The translations under genes and the position numbers were made by a program. The notes under the pieces are model-generated. The model ran no database searches, was not told the DNA's origin, and saw only the letters and a program-made list of their open reading frames with translations. Shown here one piece after another: positions 36,102 to 45,014 of a stretch of 64,000 bases of DNA (within the stretch, counting starts at the first letter, position 1; every line of letters starts with the position of its first letter). This stretch comes from a bacterium (GTDB lineage Bacteria > Orphanbacterota > Orphanbacteria > Orphanbacterales > Orphanbacteraceae): the NCBI GenBank assembly GCA_025782575.1, contig JALGYY010000025.1, positions 1 through 64,000 of the forward strand, written 5' to 3'.

Positions 36102-36225
36102 TCTCGGGAAGGCGGACGGCCTGACTCCGGCAGGCGGCCACTCCGCTGCACCTTGACCGATTCCTCGCGCGGGATTAGCCTGTCAGACAGGTATCGCGAC
36201 CATCACCAGGGAGAGGAAGACGGAA

Positions 36226-38088
36226 ATGGCCAAGGGACGGACATGTCTCATTACTGCAATTATTCTCATCGCCGTTTTCTTCGGCATGATGGCACTCGGC
36301 GGAGTCATTCTGATGGCATTTTTCCAGGGAGGATCCCCTTCAATCGAAGAGGACTCGATACTGGTGTGTGATTTCCGCGGGGCGATCGGGGAGCGACCCT
36401 CCACCGATCTGCAGCACCTGATCTGGGACGAGCGGCCGGTCAACCTGACTGAAACCGTGCGATTGTTGCACGCGGCGGCGGATGACGACCGGATCAGCAG
36501 CGTAGTGGTTCGGCTCGGCGCCATGACCGGCTTCGGCTGGGGGACCGGCGCCGAAATCCGCGAAGGGCTGGCCGCCATTCGGGAAGCGCGGAAACCGGTG
36601 GAAGTCCACTTCGAAGCGGGAGGCGATCTCTCCTACTACGTGGCGAGTGCCGCGACCCGCATTCATCTGTCACCCGGCGGCGCCCTCTTCGTCGATGGAA
36701 TCTACGGCGAAGTGCAGTTCATGAAGAACCTCTACGGAAAAGTGAATATTTCGTGGGAAGCGGTAACAGCGGGCGAATACAAGTCCTACCCTGAAACGTA
36801 TATCAGCGAATCGATGTCGGCTCCGTTCCGAAAGCAGATTGACCGTCTTCTGGACGACCGTTTCGATTCTTATCTCGAAGCGATCGCCGGGGGGCGCGGA
36901 ATGTCCGCGCTGAGCGCCAGAAATCGAATCGACGAAGGGCCTTATCTCGTGCCGCAAGACGCGATCGACGCGGGGCTTGTCGACACGCTTTCGTTCTGGA
37001 GCGACTTCGCACGGTCAAGCGGGATCAATGAGGAGGGGGAAACGCCCCATCTCTCCATCGAAGAGTACAGGGATGGCGGCGGCGATCCCGGTCGGGATGC
37101 TTCTCATGAAGTGGGCATTGTCTATGTAGTCGGTGACATCATGCCGGGCGGAAGCCGGGATGGATTCGGACAGACAGTCGCGGGTTCCGAGACTCTGGTC
37201 GAGGAGATCGATCGCGCGGCGGAAGACGACGATATCGAGGCGATCATCCTACGCGTATCGAGTCCTGGCGGTTCGGTCACGGCTTCGGACGCCATCTGGA
37301 AGGCGCTGGAGCGAGCAAAGGAGCAGAAGCCGGTAATCGCCTCCATGGGTGACGTCGCCGCGTCAGGGGGTTACTGGATTTCGGCCGGAGCGGACGCGAT
37401 CGTCTGCGATCCGACCACCGTAACCGGATCGATCGGCGTGTTTGCTTTGCGGCCGAGCTGGGATCGTCTTCTCGATCGAGTCGGAATCGGCGTCGAAGAG
37501 TTCACGCGGGGTGAGAACGCCGCGATGTTCCAATCCGCCAAGCCGTGGACTGAAAGCCATCGCGCGCTCGTCGAAAAGGGAATCGTCCACAGTTACGATC
37601 AATTCCTGGAGCGCGTTTCAGTCGGCCGGGAGATGGACGTCGCCGAGGTTAAGAAGATTGCAGGCGGCCGGGTCTGGATGGGAGCAAGCGCCAAACGGAT
37701 CGGCCTTGTCGATGAACTGGGCGGCATTATGCGAGCGATCGAAATCGCCAAAGAACATGCCGGGATCGATGCAGATGAGATGGTCGCCCTTCGCTACTTC
37801 CCCGAAGAAAAGTCGCTCTGGGAGCAGATCCGAGACGGCGAGTTCAGCATTCGTTCGCTGGGTGAGGTCGTGCGCGGTGCGTTGCGCGGCGAAATCGATC
37901 GTGCTGTAGAACGTGGCGTTCGCGGAGCGGTCGACCATGCGCTCCGGCCGTACGGGCTGGGTGGGGCGAGCGTGGAAAACTTCGGCGGGGGGGGCGGCGA
38001 CCGGTTCGTGGCACCGGGCGCTATGAATGGTACGGGGAACGCCCCCGGCGCGATGCTCGCGCGGCTTCCATGGCGGCTTTCTGAGTAG
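36226..38088 (+). CDS. sppA: signal peptide peptidase SppA, long form
   Basis: 620 residues, the tandem-domain 67K type. One N-terminal membrane anchor (residues 9-33) is followed by two crotonase-like S49 domains. The Ser-Lys dyad matches E. coli: Lys186 in TAGEYKSYPE (first domain) and Ser380 in MGDVAASGGYW (second domain). It digests cleaved signal peptides in the membrane. A glycine-rich tail (NFGGGGGDRF) ends the protein. No clear operon partner upstream; the safE-like gene follows after 48 nt. Confidence 0.94.
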   Translation: MAKGRTCLITAIILIAVFFGMMALGGVILMAFFQGGSPSIEEDSILVCDFRGAIGERPSTDLQHLIWDERPVNLTETVRLLHAAADDDRISSVVVRLGAMTGFGWGTGAEIREGLAAIREARKPVEVHFEAGGDLSYYVASAATRIHLSPGGALFVDGIYGEVQFMKNLYGKVNISWEAVTAGEYKSYPETYISESMSAPFRKQIDRLLDDRFDSYLEAIAGGRGMSALSARNRIDEGPYLVPQDAIDAGLVDTLSFWSDFARSSGINEEGETPHLSIEEYRDGGGDPGRDASHEVGIVYVVGDIMPGGSRDGFGQTVAGSETLVEEIDRAAEDDDIEAIILRVSSPGGSVTASDAIWKALERAKEQKPVIASMGDVAASGGYWISAGADAIVCDPTTVTGSIGVFALRPSWDRLLDRVGIGVEEFTRGENAAMFQSAKPWTESHRALVEKGIVHSYDQFLERVSVGREMDVAEVKKIAGGRVWMGASAKRIGLVDELGGIMRAIEIAKEHAGIDADEMVALRYFPEEKSLWEQIRDGEFSIRSLGEVVRGALRGEIDRAVERGVRGAVDHALRPYGLGGASVENFGGGGGDRFVAPGAMNGTGNAPGAMLARLPWRLSE

Positions 38089-38136
38089 CACTCCCGCATT
38101 CTCGTACTTACGAACGAACCTTGACAGGAAACTCCG

Positions 38137-38883
38137 TTGGACGCTTGCTGCGCCACCACTGCTCCCCCTCCTCTCGAGTGGGCCCTGCTGTTCAGCACCG
38201 GCTTCTTTATCAGCCTGGGACATTGTACCGGCATGTGCGGCCCGATTATTCTGGCTGTGGCCGGCGCGGACCGGGAACGTCTGGGATCGACTCGGGCGAT
38301 GTTACCGTCGCTCTTTCTTTATCACACCGGCCGAATTTTGAGCTACGCGCTGATCGGCGGCGCCCTCGGCCTCGCCAGCTCAGCCGCCGCTGCGCTCGTT
38401 CCCGCCCGCTCGTTCCAGGCGTCTCTATCGATCGCGGCAGGTCTGCTCATGTTTCTGCTGGCACTCGGATTTCTGGGACTGCTCCCTACGCAGTCCTGGG
38501 TCGAATCTTCACGCATCGCCGGCGCCGTCACCAGGCGCATCGCCCCGCTCATCAAAGCCCCGAGTGTCCCCCGCCGGTTCGCACTCGGCATGTTGAACGG
38601 CTTTCTACCATGCGGCCCGGTCATTGCCGTCGCCATGAGCGCGATCGGCGCATCTCATCTCGGCCTCGGCATGCTCTCCATGCTCGTCTACGGCGCCGGC
38701 ACGATTCCGGCCCTCCTCCTGCTTGGCCTCGGCACCGGCGCCATCCCCCAGGGAATCCGCGCAAAACTCTTCCGCTTCGGAACCGTCCTGATCGTGATTG
38801 TGGGGCTTCAGCTTCTTCTGCGTGGGCTCAGTGGATTCGGTATTGTCGATCACATGGAACTAGGAGGCGTTGTCCTCTGGTAG
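38137..38883 (+). CDS. SafE/DsbD_2-type membrane protein of the cbb3 locus
   Basis: 248 residues with six or seven membrane segments. The motif GHCTGMCGP in the first segment and NGFLPCGPV in the fourth are typical of the sulfite exporter TauE/SafE-like (DsbD_2) proteins found beside ccoI/ccoS; these are thought to serve copper handling for cbb3 oxidase. TTG 38137 follows AGGAAA. The N-terminus has MDACC, two more possible copper ligands. It precedes ccoI by 261 bp. Confidence 0.85.
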   Translation: MDACCATTAPPPLEWALLFSTGFFISLGHCTGMCGPIILAVAGADRERLGSTRAMLPSLFLYHTGRILSYALIGGALGLASSAAAALVPARSFQASLSIAAGLLMFLLALGFLGLLPTQSWVESSRIAGAVTRRIAPLIKAPSVPRRFALGMLNGFLPCGPVIAVAMSAIGASHLGLGMLSMLVYGAGTIPALLLLGLGTGAIPQGIRAKLFRFGTVLIVIVGLQLLLRGLSGFGIVDHMELGGVVLW

Positions 38884-38942
38884 GAGGCTGCAAGCCATTC
38901 AGTTTACACCAATAAACCAGGTTCCTCGACTGGGGAAAGTAC

Positions 38943-38970
38943 TTGAATCTCCCCGCAGAATGCATAAATT
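38943..38970 (+). promoter_or_regulatory. candidate promoter for the cco operon
   Basis: TTGAAT (38943-38948), a 16-nt spacer, and TAAATT (38965-38970). It lies directly upstream of the 20-bp palindrome and is followed by a leader of about 165 nt. Confidence 0.4.
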
Positions 38971-38971
38971 T

Positions 38972-38991
38972 TAATACTGGATCCTGTATTA
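38972..38991. promoter_or_regulatory. 20-bp palindrome near the cco promoter
   Basis: TAATACTGGATCCTGTATTA is a palindrome with a single mismatched pair, placed at the predicted transcription start. A repressor operator is likely. It does not match the FNR consensus TTGATNNNNATCAA. Confidence 0.5.
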
Positions 38992-39144
38992 TCGTATTAG
39001 CTCTGATCTCTCCCCGGGAATCTGCTGGTGAGAAGTCCGGGCTTACTGCCTGACCCGGCGCCCGATCCTCCTGCATGACCTGAGTCCGATTGCAGACGGC
39101 CCGATCAGCCGGTCAGTCTGATAGCAGCTTGGAGAAAGTACCTG

Positions 39145-41652
39145 TTGTTTGCGACACCTGCTACGTCAACTGATCCTATGGTGCCGGAATCCCGTCCCCG
39201 GCTTACCGAGTGCGTGCACTGCGGTCTTCCGATTCCGAAGGGCCGGATGAAGAATCGCGATTCCTTCTGCTGCAACGGCTGCGCCGCCGTATATGCCATC
39301 ATCCACGATCAGGGTTTCGATCGCTATTACGATCTGAAGACGAAAACCACCGCTCCTCCTCCGGAGCTTCGTCCTGATACGTTTGCCTGGCTCGACCGGC
39401 TCGAGCAGAATCCTTCCGAGCCGGACACCGACAGGACGCACCATCTTTCCCTAGACGTCCAGGGGCTTCACTGCGCCGCCTGTGTCTGGCTGCTCCAGGA
39501 GCTCGCCAAGAAACAGCCGGGCAGCGTGGACGTATGCATCAATCCGTCGCTCGGCAAGGCGGAAGTCTTCTGGACCCCCTCCCGGACCGATCTCAGGCAG
39601 TACTTCTCCCAAGCGGAGAAATTCGGCTATCGATTCGGACCGGCAACCGAACGGACCGGTTCTCACTCCCGTAATCTGCTCCTCCGTCTTGGTCTTTGTG
39701 TCGCCGCGGCCATGAACGTAATGGTCCTCGCCACCGCATTTTATTTCGGACTCTCACCAACCGACGGGATTCTCTATGAACTGTTCGGCTGGGGCAGCCT
39801 GGCATTCGCGAGCGTCGCTTTCCTGGCGGGAGGAACGCTGTTTATTCAGGCGGCCTATCAGGGGCTTCGCCATGGAATCATCCATCTCGATCTTCCGATC
39901 GCACTCGGCGTGATTCTCGCCTACTCCGGATCGCTCTATGCACAGATTCGATTCGGCCCCGACGGGGCGTATTTCGATTCCGTGACCATCTTCATCACGC
40001 TGATGGTACTCGGCCGCTGGCTCCAGGAAAGAGTGCTCGAAAAGAACAGGCATGCCCTTCTGGGTGAAGGGGGATCGGACAATCTCTTTACGCGCCGTTG
40101 CCAGGCTGATCGTTTGCGGGCGATTCGAGTGACTGAAATCAACGAAGGTGACGAGATCTGGGTCGTCCCCGGCGACCTCGTGCCGGTAAACGGCGAGCTC
40201 CTGGGACACGGCGGCGAGATCTCACTCGACTGGATTACCGGCGAGTCAGACCCCCGATCAGCCGGGGCGGGGGAGGAGGTGCCGGCAGGGGCGTTCAATG
40301 CAGGCAGGGGTACGATCAGGCTTCGGGCGACGGAGGAGTTCGACGGCTCCCGTCTGGACTCCCTTCTCGGCGGCCGACGGACCGCTTCGATGACTGACGA
40401 AGACGCATCATCATCGACAGCGGACTCTTCGAGCGGACTTTTCACCACCCGTTTCTGGCGGAGGATCAGCCTGTTTTATGTAACGGCCGTTCTGGCGCTC
40501 GCTTCGTCCGGGTTTCTATTATGGGCGTTTCGCGACGCGACACGGGCGGTGGAAGTGACCATCGCCATCCTGGTTGTGACCTGTCCCTGCGCCATCGGCC
40601 TCGCCGTCCCACTGGCCCACGAGCTCATTCATCTCGCCCTTCGCAGAAGAGGCGTTTTTCTGAGGAGCGGCCGGTTCCTCGATCGGGCACTCTCGATCAA
40701 ACATGTGCTTTTCGATAAGACCGGAACCATCACCATAGGCGCGCTCGCACTTTCAGACCCCTCAATCAGAGAAATCGATCAGTTGAGTCAAGACGAGCGG
40801 GCCATTCTTCATCACATGACGATCCGGAGTAACCATCCGGTCAGCCGATGCCTCGCGGGAGCGCTGGAGATCCCGGAAGAGGGGAAGCGGCCCGACATGC
40901 TCCTGGACGGCAACGATGAAGTGCTCGAACTCCCCGGCAGGGGACTCCAGACTGTAGTGAATGGCCGGGACTATCGATTGGGGCGTGAGTCATTCGCCCA
41001 AAAGGGATCGGCTGAAAGCGACGCACCGGAGAACGGCGAAAGCCCCACACTCTTCTCGATCAACGGGCGGCCGCTCGCGACGTTTACATTCCGGGAGCAG
41101 TTCAAGCCCGATGCCACCGAGGAGACTGCCCGGCTCATCGCCGAGGGCTTCGATGTGAGGCTCTTAAGCGGCGACGGCGCGGGGCGGGTGCGAAGTGCCG
41201 CTGAACGGCTCGGGCTGGCAAGCCCCCATTGGGAGGCCGGCCTCTCCCCCGAAGAGAAAGCGGCGCGCGTGATTGCGATCGAAGCTGTGGACCCCCACTC
41301 CACGCTGATGGTAGGCGACGGCATCAATGACGCCCCCAGCTTCGATGCCGCCTGGTGCGCTGCTACACCCGCAGTCGATCGCCCTTCGCTCCCCGCGCGG
41401 GCCGATTTCTACTATCTGGGCGAGGGAATCGGCGCCGTTCGCCGGGCGCTCACTTCGGCTACCGTACTACGCCGCGTGATTCGTGATAATCTGCTCATTG
41501 CGATCGGGTACAACGCGATCGCCATTACACTCTGTTTTGCCGGGCTCGTAAGCCCTGTGGTCGCCGCGATCCTCATGCCGGTCAGCTCGATCGCGGTCGT
41601 TTCCCTTACTTTCTTCCGACTTTCGGGAGGGAGGCTCGCGTGGATGTCATAG
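39145..41652 (+). CDS. ccoI: copper P1B-type ATPase of cbb3 assembly
   Basis: 835 residues. The N-terminus has the Cys-rich CcoI/CopA2 signature CVHCGLPIPKG...FCCNGCAAVY, followed by an HMA domain (GLHCAACVWLL). The P-type core shows TGES-type ITGESDP, membrane CPC (TCPCAIGLAVP), phosphorylation site FDKTGTIT and hinge GDGINDAPSF. It exports Cu(I) to the periplasm for the binuclear centre of the oxidase. TTG 39145 is chosen because GGAGAAAG lies 7 nt upstream; ATG 39178 is possible. A Ser/Asp-rich insert (TDEDASSSTADSSSG) lies in the actuator-to-membrane linker. Confidence 0.94.
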   Translation: MFATPATSTDPMVPESRPRLTECVHCGLPIPKGRMKNRDSFCCNGCAAVYAIIHDQGFDRYYDLKTKTTAPPPELRPDTFAWLDRLEQNPSEPDTDRTHHLSLDVQGLHCAACVWLLQELAKKQPGSVDVCINPSLGKAEVFWTPSRTDLRQYFSQAEKFGYRFGPATERTGSHSRNLLLRLGLCVAAAMNVMVLATAFYFGLSPTDGILYELFGWGSLAFASVAFLAGGTLFIQAAYQGLRHGIIHLDLPIALGVILAYSGSLYAQIRFGPDGAYFDSVTIFITLMVLGRWLQERVLEKNRHALLGEGGSDNLFTRRCQADRLRAIRVTEINEGDEIWVVPGDLVPVNGELLGHGGEISLDWITGESDPRSAGAGEEVPAGAFNAGRGTIRLRATEEFDGSRLDSLLGGRRTASMTDEDASSSTADSSSGLFTTRFWRRISLFYVTAVLALASSGFLLWAFRDATRAVEVTIAILVVTCPCAIGLAVPLAHELIHLALRRRGVFLRSGRFLDRALSIKHVLFDKTGTITIGALALSDPSIREIDQLSQDERAILHHMTIRSNHPVSRCLAGALEIPEEGKRPDMLLDGNDEVLELPGRGLQTVVNGRDYRLGRESFAQKGSAESDAPENGESPTLFSINGRPLATFTFREQFKPDATEETARLIAEGFDVRLLSGDGAGRVRSAAERLGLASPHWEAGLSPEEKAARVIAIEAVDPHSTLMVGDGINDAPSFDAAWCAATPAVDRPSLPARADFYYLGEGIGAVRRALTSATVLRRVIRDNLLIAIGYNAIAITLCFAGLVSPVVAAILMPVSSIAVVSLTFFRLSGGRLAWMS

Positions 41653-41831
41653 TGCTTCTCATATTTGTCAGCGCTGTCCTCGTCGCCGGAGGGCTCGTTC
41701 TCTTTTTGAAGGGAATCGCCTCGGGGGATTTCGAACACGGAGACCGTCTGTCGTTATTACCACTGGAGGAGGATGACGAGCCGGACTCGACGGACGGCGA
41801 TGCATCTCCCCCGAAGCCACTTTCAACATAA
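41640..41831 (+). CDS. ccoS: cbb3 oxidase assembly protein CcoS
   Basis: 63 residues. One membrane segment (residues 3-23) followed by FLKGIASGDFEHGD and an acidic tail, as in CcoS, which is needed for cofactor insertion into CcoN. GTG 41640 lies inside the end of ccoI, a 13-nt overlap typical of this gene pair. Confidence 0.88.
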   Translation: MDVIVLLIFVSAVLVAGGLVLFLKGIASGDFEHGDRLSLLPLEEDDEPDSTDGDASPPKPLST

Positions 41832-41847
41832 AGGAGTATCTGGAAAC

Positions 41848-44229
41848 ATGGAGGCGCAATCCGTAGAAACACGGAAAATCGTCTACGATGATGCGATCGT
41901 TCGCGCGTTTATCGCCGCTTCGGTCATATTCGGCGTCGTAGCGCTGCTCGTGGGCGTGCTGATCGCTTCGCAGCTGGTCTTCTGGGAACTGAACTTCGGC
42001 CTTTCCTGGCTTTCGTTCGGCAGGCTCCGGCCGCTCCACACAAACGCCGCGATCTTCGCGTTCGTCGGGAACATGATGTTCGCCGGGATTTACTACTCGA
42101 CCCAACGGCTGGTCAAGGCCCGCATGGCGAGCAACTTCCTCAGCTGGTTCAACTTCTGGGGCTGGCAGCTCGTCATAGTGGGAGCCGCAATCACTCTCCC
42201 ACTCGGTCTGACTCAATCAAAAGAGTACGCCGAGCTCATATGGCCGCTCGACATTCTGGTTGTGGTCACCTGGGTCGTTTTTGCGGTGAACTTCTTCTGG
42301 ACCCTGGCTGTTCGAAACGAGCGGAACCTCTATGTGTCCCTCTGGTTCTACATCGCCACCATCGTTACGATTCCCATTCTCTACATCGTGAATAACCTGC
42401 AGCTTCCGACCAGCCTGCTCCACAGTTATCCGATTTATGCCGGCGTACAGGACGCGCTCGTTCAGTGGTGGTACGGGCATAACGCGGTAGGATTCTTCCT
42501 GACCACGCCCATTCTCGGGATCATGTACTACTTTATTCCAAAAGCGGCTGGTCGGCCGGTCTACTCCTACCGGCTGTCTGTGGTCCATTTCTGGTCGCTC
42601 GTCTTCCTCTATATCTGGGCCGGGCCGCACCATCTTCTCTATACCGCGCTTCCCGACTGGGCGCAGACCACGGGAATGGTCTTCAGTATCATCCTGCTCG
42701 CACCATCATGGGGGGGGATGCTGAACGGATTGCTTACCTTACGCGGCGCCTGGGATAAGCTTAGAACCGACCCGGTTCTGAAGTTCATGGTCGTCTCCGT
42801 CACGTTCTACGGCATGTCCACATTCGAAGGGCCGCTACTCTCGATCAAATCGGTCAACTCCCTCGCCCACTACACGGACTGGATCATCGGCCACGTACAC
42901 GGCGGCACGCTCGGCTGGAACGGATTCATGGCGGCGGCCATGTTCTACTGGCTCGTGCCACGACTCTACAAGACCAAACTCTGGTCCGTTCGATGGGCGG
43001 AAGCGCACTTCTGGATCGGCACGATGGGTATGCTGTTCTATGTGGTCGCCATGTGGATCAGCGGCATCAACCAAGGGCTTTACTGGCGCGCCCTCGACAC
43101 CGAAGGATTCCTGAAGTACCCCGATTTCGTCGAAACGCTACTCAGCCAGCGATTCCTTTATCACATGCGTCTTCTAGGCGGCACTGCTTACCTCACCGGC
43201 TTCCTCATGATGGGCGTCAACCTGCTGCTCACCGCACAGGCGGGGCAGAAAGTAAATGGCCAGGCAACGGTCAAGCGGCTCCCCCGTTACACCGGCCCCG
43301 GATTCTGGGAGCTTGTAAGAGGCGCTCCCGCCGTCCTCTCCGCACTCGTCGTAGTCGCTGCCATCCTGTTCGGTCTGGCGGATCCGACGCAAAGCCCGAT
43401 ACTCCTCGGAATCGGCACCGTGATCGTAATAGCCGCCATTCTCTATGGTGGCGCCGCGAAAAAGGGATGGCACCATCTACTGGAGGCGCGGCCGCTCGCG
43501 TTTACTATTCTGACTCTGTTCGCGATTCTGATCGGCGGCCTTGCGGAACTCATCCCGACAGTGGTCATCCGGAAAGAAGTGCCCATCGAACCGGTCGTTC
43601 AGACCGCGGGAACGGACAGTCTCGGGGCGCAGGCCGCGGAAGCCGTCACGGCGGAAGCTACGCCGGAGTCGAAGTGGAGGCAGAAACCATACAGCCCGCT
43701 CGAACTCGAAGGTCGAGACATTTATGTCCGTGAGGGGTGCTACTCATGCCACTCGCAGATGATCCGGCCCTTCCGCCATGAAACGCTTCGGTACGGCGAT
43801 TACTCCCGCGCCGAAGAATACATCTATGACAGGCCGTTCCAGTGGGGTTCGAAACGGACCGGTCCGGACCTTCATCGTGTCGGAGGTAAGTACCCCAATC
43901 TCTGGCACTATCTCCACATGAGGGATCCACGGAACACTTCCGAGGGGTCGATCATGCCGAGTTATAAGTTCATGACAGATGCGGTGGCCAAGATCGATAA
44001 CCTGCCGGCCAAGATGGAGGCGCTTCGTAGACTGGGCGTACCGTACGACGAAAGCGACATTCGAAACTCCGTGCAGACCGCTCGGAGCCAGGCGGCGTTG
44101 ATCGTTACCGATCTCGCTTCGCAGGACATCACGTTGTCCGCTGACAGCGAATTGACAGCGCTGATCGCCTATCTGCAACGACTCGGACGGGGCCCGCAAC
44201 CGACGGCACTCGAGAAAGTGGAGAGGTAG
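41848..44229 (+). CDS. ccoNO: cbb3-type cytochrome oxidase, fused CcoN-CcoO
   Basis: 793 residues from ATG 41848, preceded by AAAGGAG; the longer frame from 41773 reads through ccoS. Residues 1 to about 470 are CcoN with twelve membrane segments and metal-ligand motifs (RPLHTNAAIFAFVG; VQWWYGHNAVGFFLT; AGPHHLLYTALP; HVHGGTLGWNGF). Two more membrane segments form a linker (about 510-590). Residues about 600-793 are CcoO with one haem c site, CYSCH near residue 631, followed by SQMIRPFRHE. The enzyme reduces oxygen with high affinity and pumps protons. Fusion is known in several phyla. Confidence 0.96.
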   Translation: MEAQSVETRKIVYDDAIVRAFIAASVIFGVVALLVGVLIASQLVFWELNFGLSWLSFGRLRPLHTNAAIFAFVGNMMFAGIYYSTQRLVKARMASNFLSWFNFWGWQLVIVGAAITLPLGLTQSKEYAELIWPLDILVVVTWVVFAVNFFWTLAVRNERNLYVSLWFYIATIVTIPILYIVNNLQLPTSLLHSYPIYAGVQDALVQWWYGHNAVGFFLTTPILGIMYYFIPKAAGRPVYSYRLSVVHFWSLVFLYIWAGPHHLLYTALPDWAQTTGMVFSIILLAPSWGGMLNGLLTLRGAWDKLRTDPVLKFMVVSVTFYGMSTFEGPLLSIKSVNSLAHYTDWIIGHVHGGTLGWNGFMAAAMFYWLVPRLYKTKLWSVRWAEAHFWIGTMGMLFYVVAMWISGINQGLYWRALDTEGFLKYPDFVETLLSQRFLYHMRLLGGTAYLTGFLMMGVNLLLTAQAGQKVNGQATVKRLPRYTGPGFWELVRGAPAVLSALVVVAAILFGLADPTQSPILLGIGTVIVIAAILYGGAAKKGWHHLLEARPLAFTILTLFAILIGGLAELIPTVVIRKEVPIEPVVQTAGTDSLGAQAAEAVTAEATPESKWRQKPYSPLELEGRDIYVREGCYSCHSQMIRPFRHETLRYGDYSRAEEYIYDRPFQWGSKRTGPDLHRVGGKYPNLWHYLHMRDPRNTSEGSIMPSYKFMTDAVAKIDNLPAKMEALRRLGVPYDESDIRNSVQTARSQAALIVTDLASQDITLSADSELTALIAYLQRLGRGPQPTALEKVER

Positions 44230-44231
44230 CC

Positions 44232-44444
44232 ATGTTTCTGAAAGAGTTTCTGTCGAATACGCCTGAGTCATTGGTCAAATGGCCGTTATTGGGCTTTACC
44301 ATTTTTGTTGTCGCATTTCTGATCGTTCTCGTGCGCGTCTTCTTTGGAATGCGCCGAGGAGAGAAGCTCGACAATATCGCCTCTCTCCCACTCGCCGATG
44401 ATGACGCCGCGGTGCCGGTCGATTATCCGAAGGAGGTCGCCTGA
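44232..44444 (+). CDS. ccoQ: small cbb3 oxidase subunit CcoQ-like
   Basis: 70 residues with one membrane segment (about 18-40) and the polar tail GMRRGEKLDNIASLPLADDD, a pattern seen in CcoQ/FixQ. It lies 2 nt after ccoNO and 2 nt before ccoP. Sequence is poorly conserved in this family, so the call leans on position. Confidence 0.75.
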   Translation: MFLKEFLSNTPESLVKWPLLGFTIFVVAFLIVLVRVFFGMRRGEKLDNIASLPLADDDAAVPVDYPKEVA

Positions 44445-44446
44445 TC

Positions 44447-45013
44447 ATGAGCGATCCGCAGAAAGACCAGGTCCTCGGCCATGATTATGACGGCATCCAG
44501 GAATATGATAATCGCCTGCCGAACTGGTGGCTCTGGTTGCTTTATGGCTCGATCGTGTTTGCAATCGGGTACTGGCTCTGGTTCCAGACGTACAGCATCG
44601 GGAGACTCCCGCTGGAGCTGTACGAAGCGGAAGTTGCCGCGGCGGCGGAAGCGGCGCTGGAGAGAATGGCCGGCCAGGAAGTGACCGACGAAACCATTAT
44701 TCTCATCTCACAGATTCCAGCCAGTATTGAAGCAGCGAAGGGGCTCTGGGACACCCATTGCTCCGAGTGTCACGTTCAGGGTGAGGGGAAGATCGGCCCG
44801 AATCTCACCGACAACTACTGGATCCACGGCAGCAAGCCTCTCGACATCCTGAAGACCATCACGGATGGCGTGCCCGACAAGGGTATGGTGGCGTGGGGGG
44901 AGCAGCTCCCACCCGGCAAGATTCAGAAGCTCGCGGCCTATGTGCTGACCTTGAAGGGAAAGAACCTGCCGGGCAGGGCGCCCGAGGGAGATCTGGTGGA
45001 GCCGGAGGGCTAG
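44447..45013 (+). CDS. ccoP: cbb3 oxidase subunit CcoP with a single haem c
   Basis: 188 residues. The N-terminal HDYDGIQEYDNRLPNWWLWLLYG and membrane segment (about 27-46) are typical of CcoP. Only one haem site is present, CSECH at residues 105-109, with a later Met (KGMVAWGE) as probable axial ligand. Most CcoP carry two haems and are near 300 residues, so this is the short form. It passes electrons from soluble carriers to CcoO. Confidence 0.92.
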   Translation: MSDPQKDQVLGHDYDGIQEYDNRLPNWWLWLLYGSIVFAIGYWLWFQTYSIGRLPLELYEAEVAAAAEAALERMAGQEVTDETIILISQIPASIEAAKGLWDTHCSECHVQGEGKIGPNLTDNYWIHGSKPLDILKTITDGVPDKGMVAWGEQLPPGKIQKLAAYVLTLKGKNLPGRAPEGDLVEPEG

Positions 45014-45014
45014 C

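Larger units (their letters stand above)
35437..36225. other. intergenic region at the right boundary of the czc cassette
   Basis: 789 bp without a supported gene. It contains a hairpin at 35649-35685 and repeat element B (35901-36101). Short frames exist but none has a ribosome site plus a recognisable domain. Could hold degraded mobile-element sequence. Confidence 0.55.
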
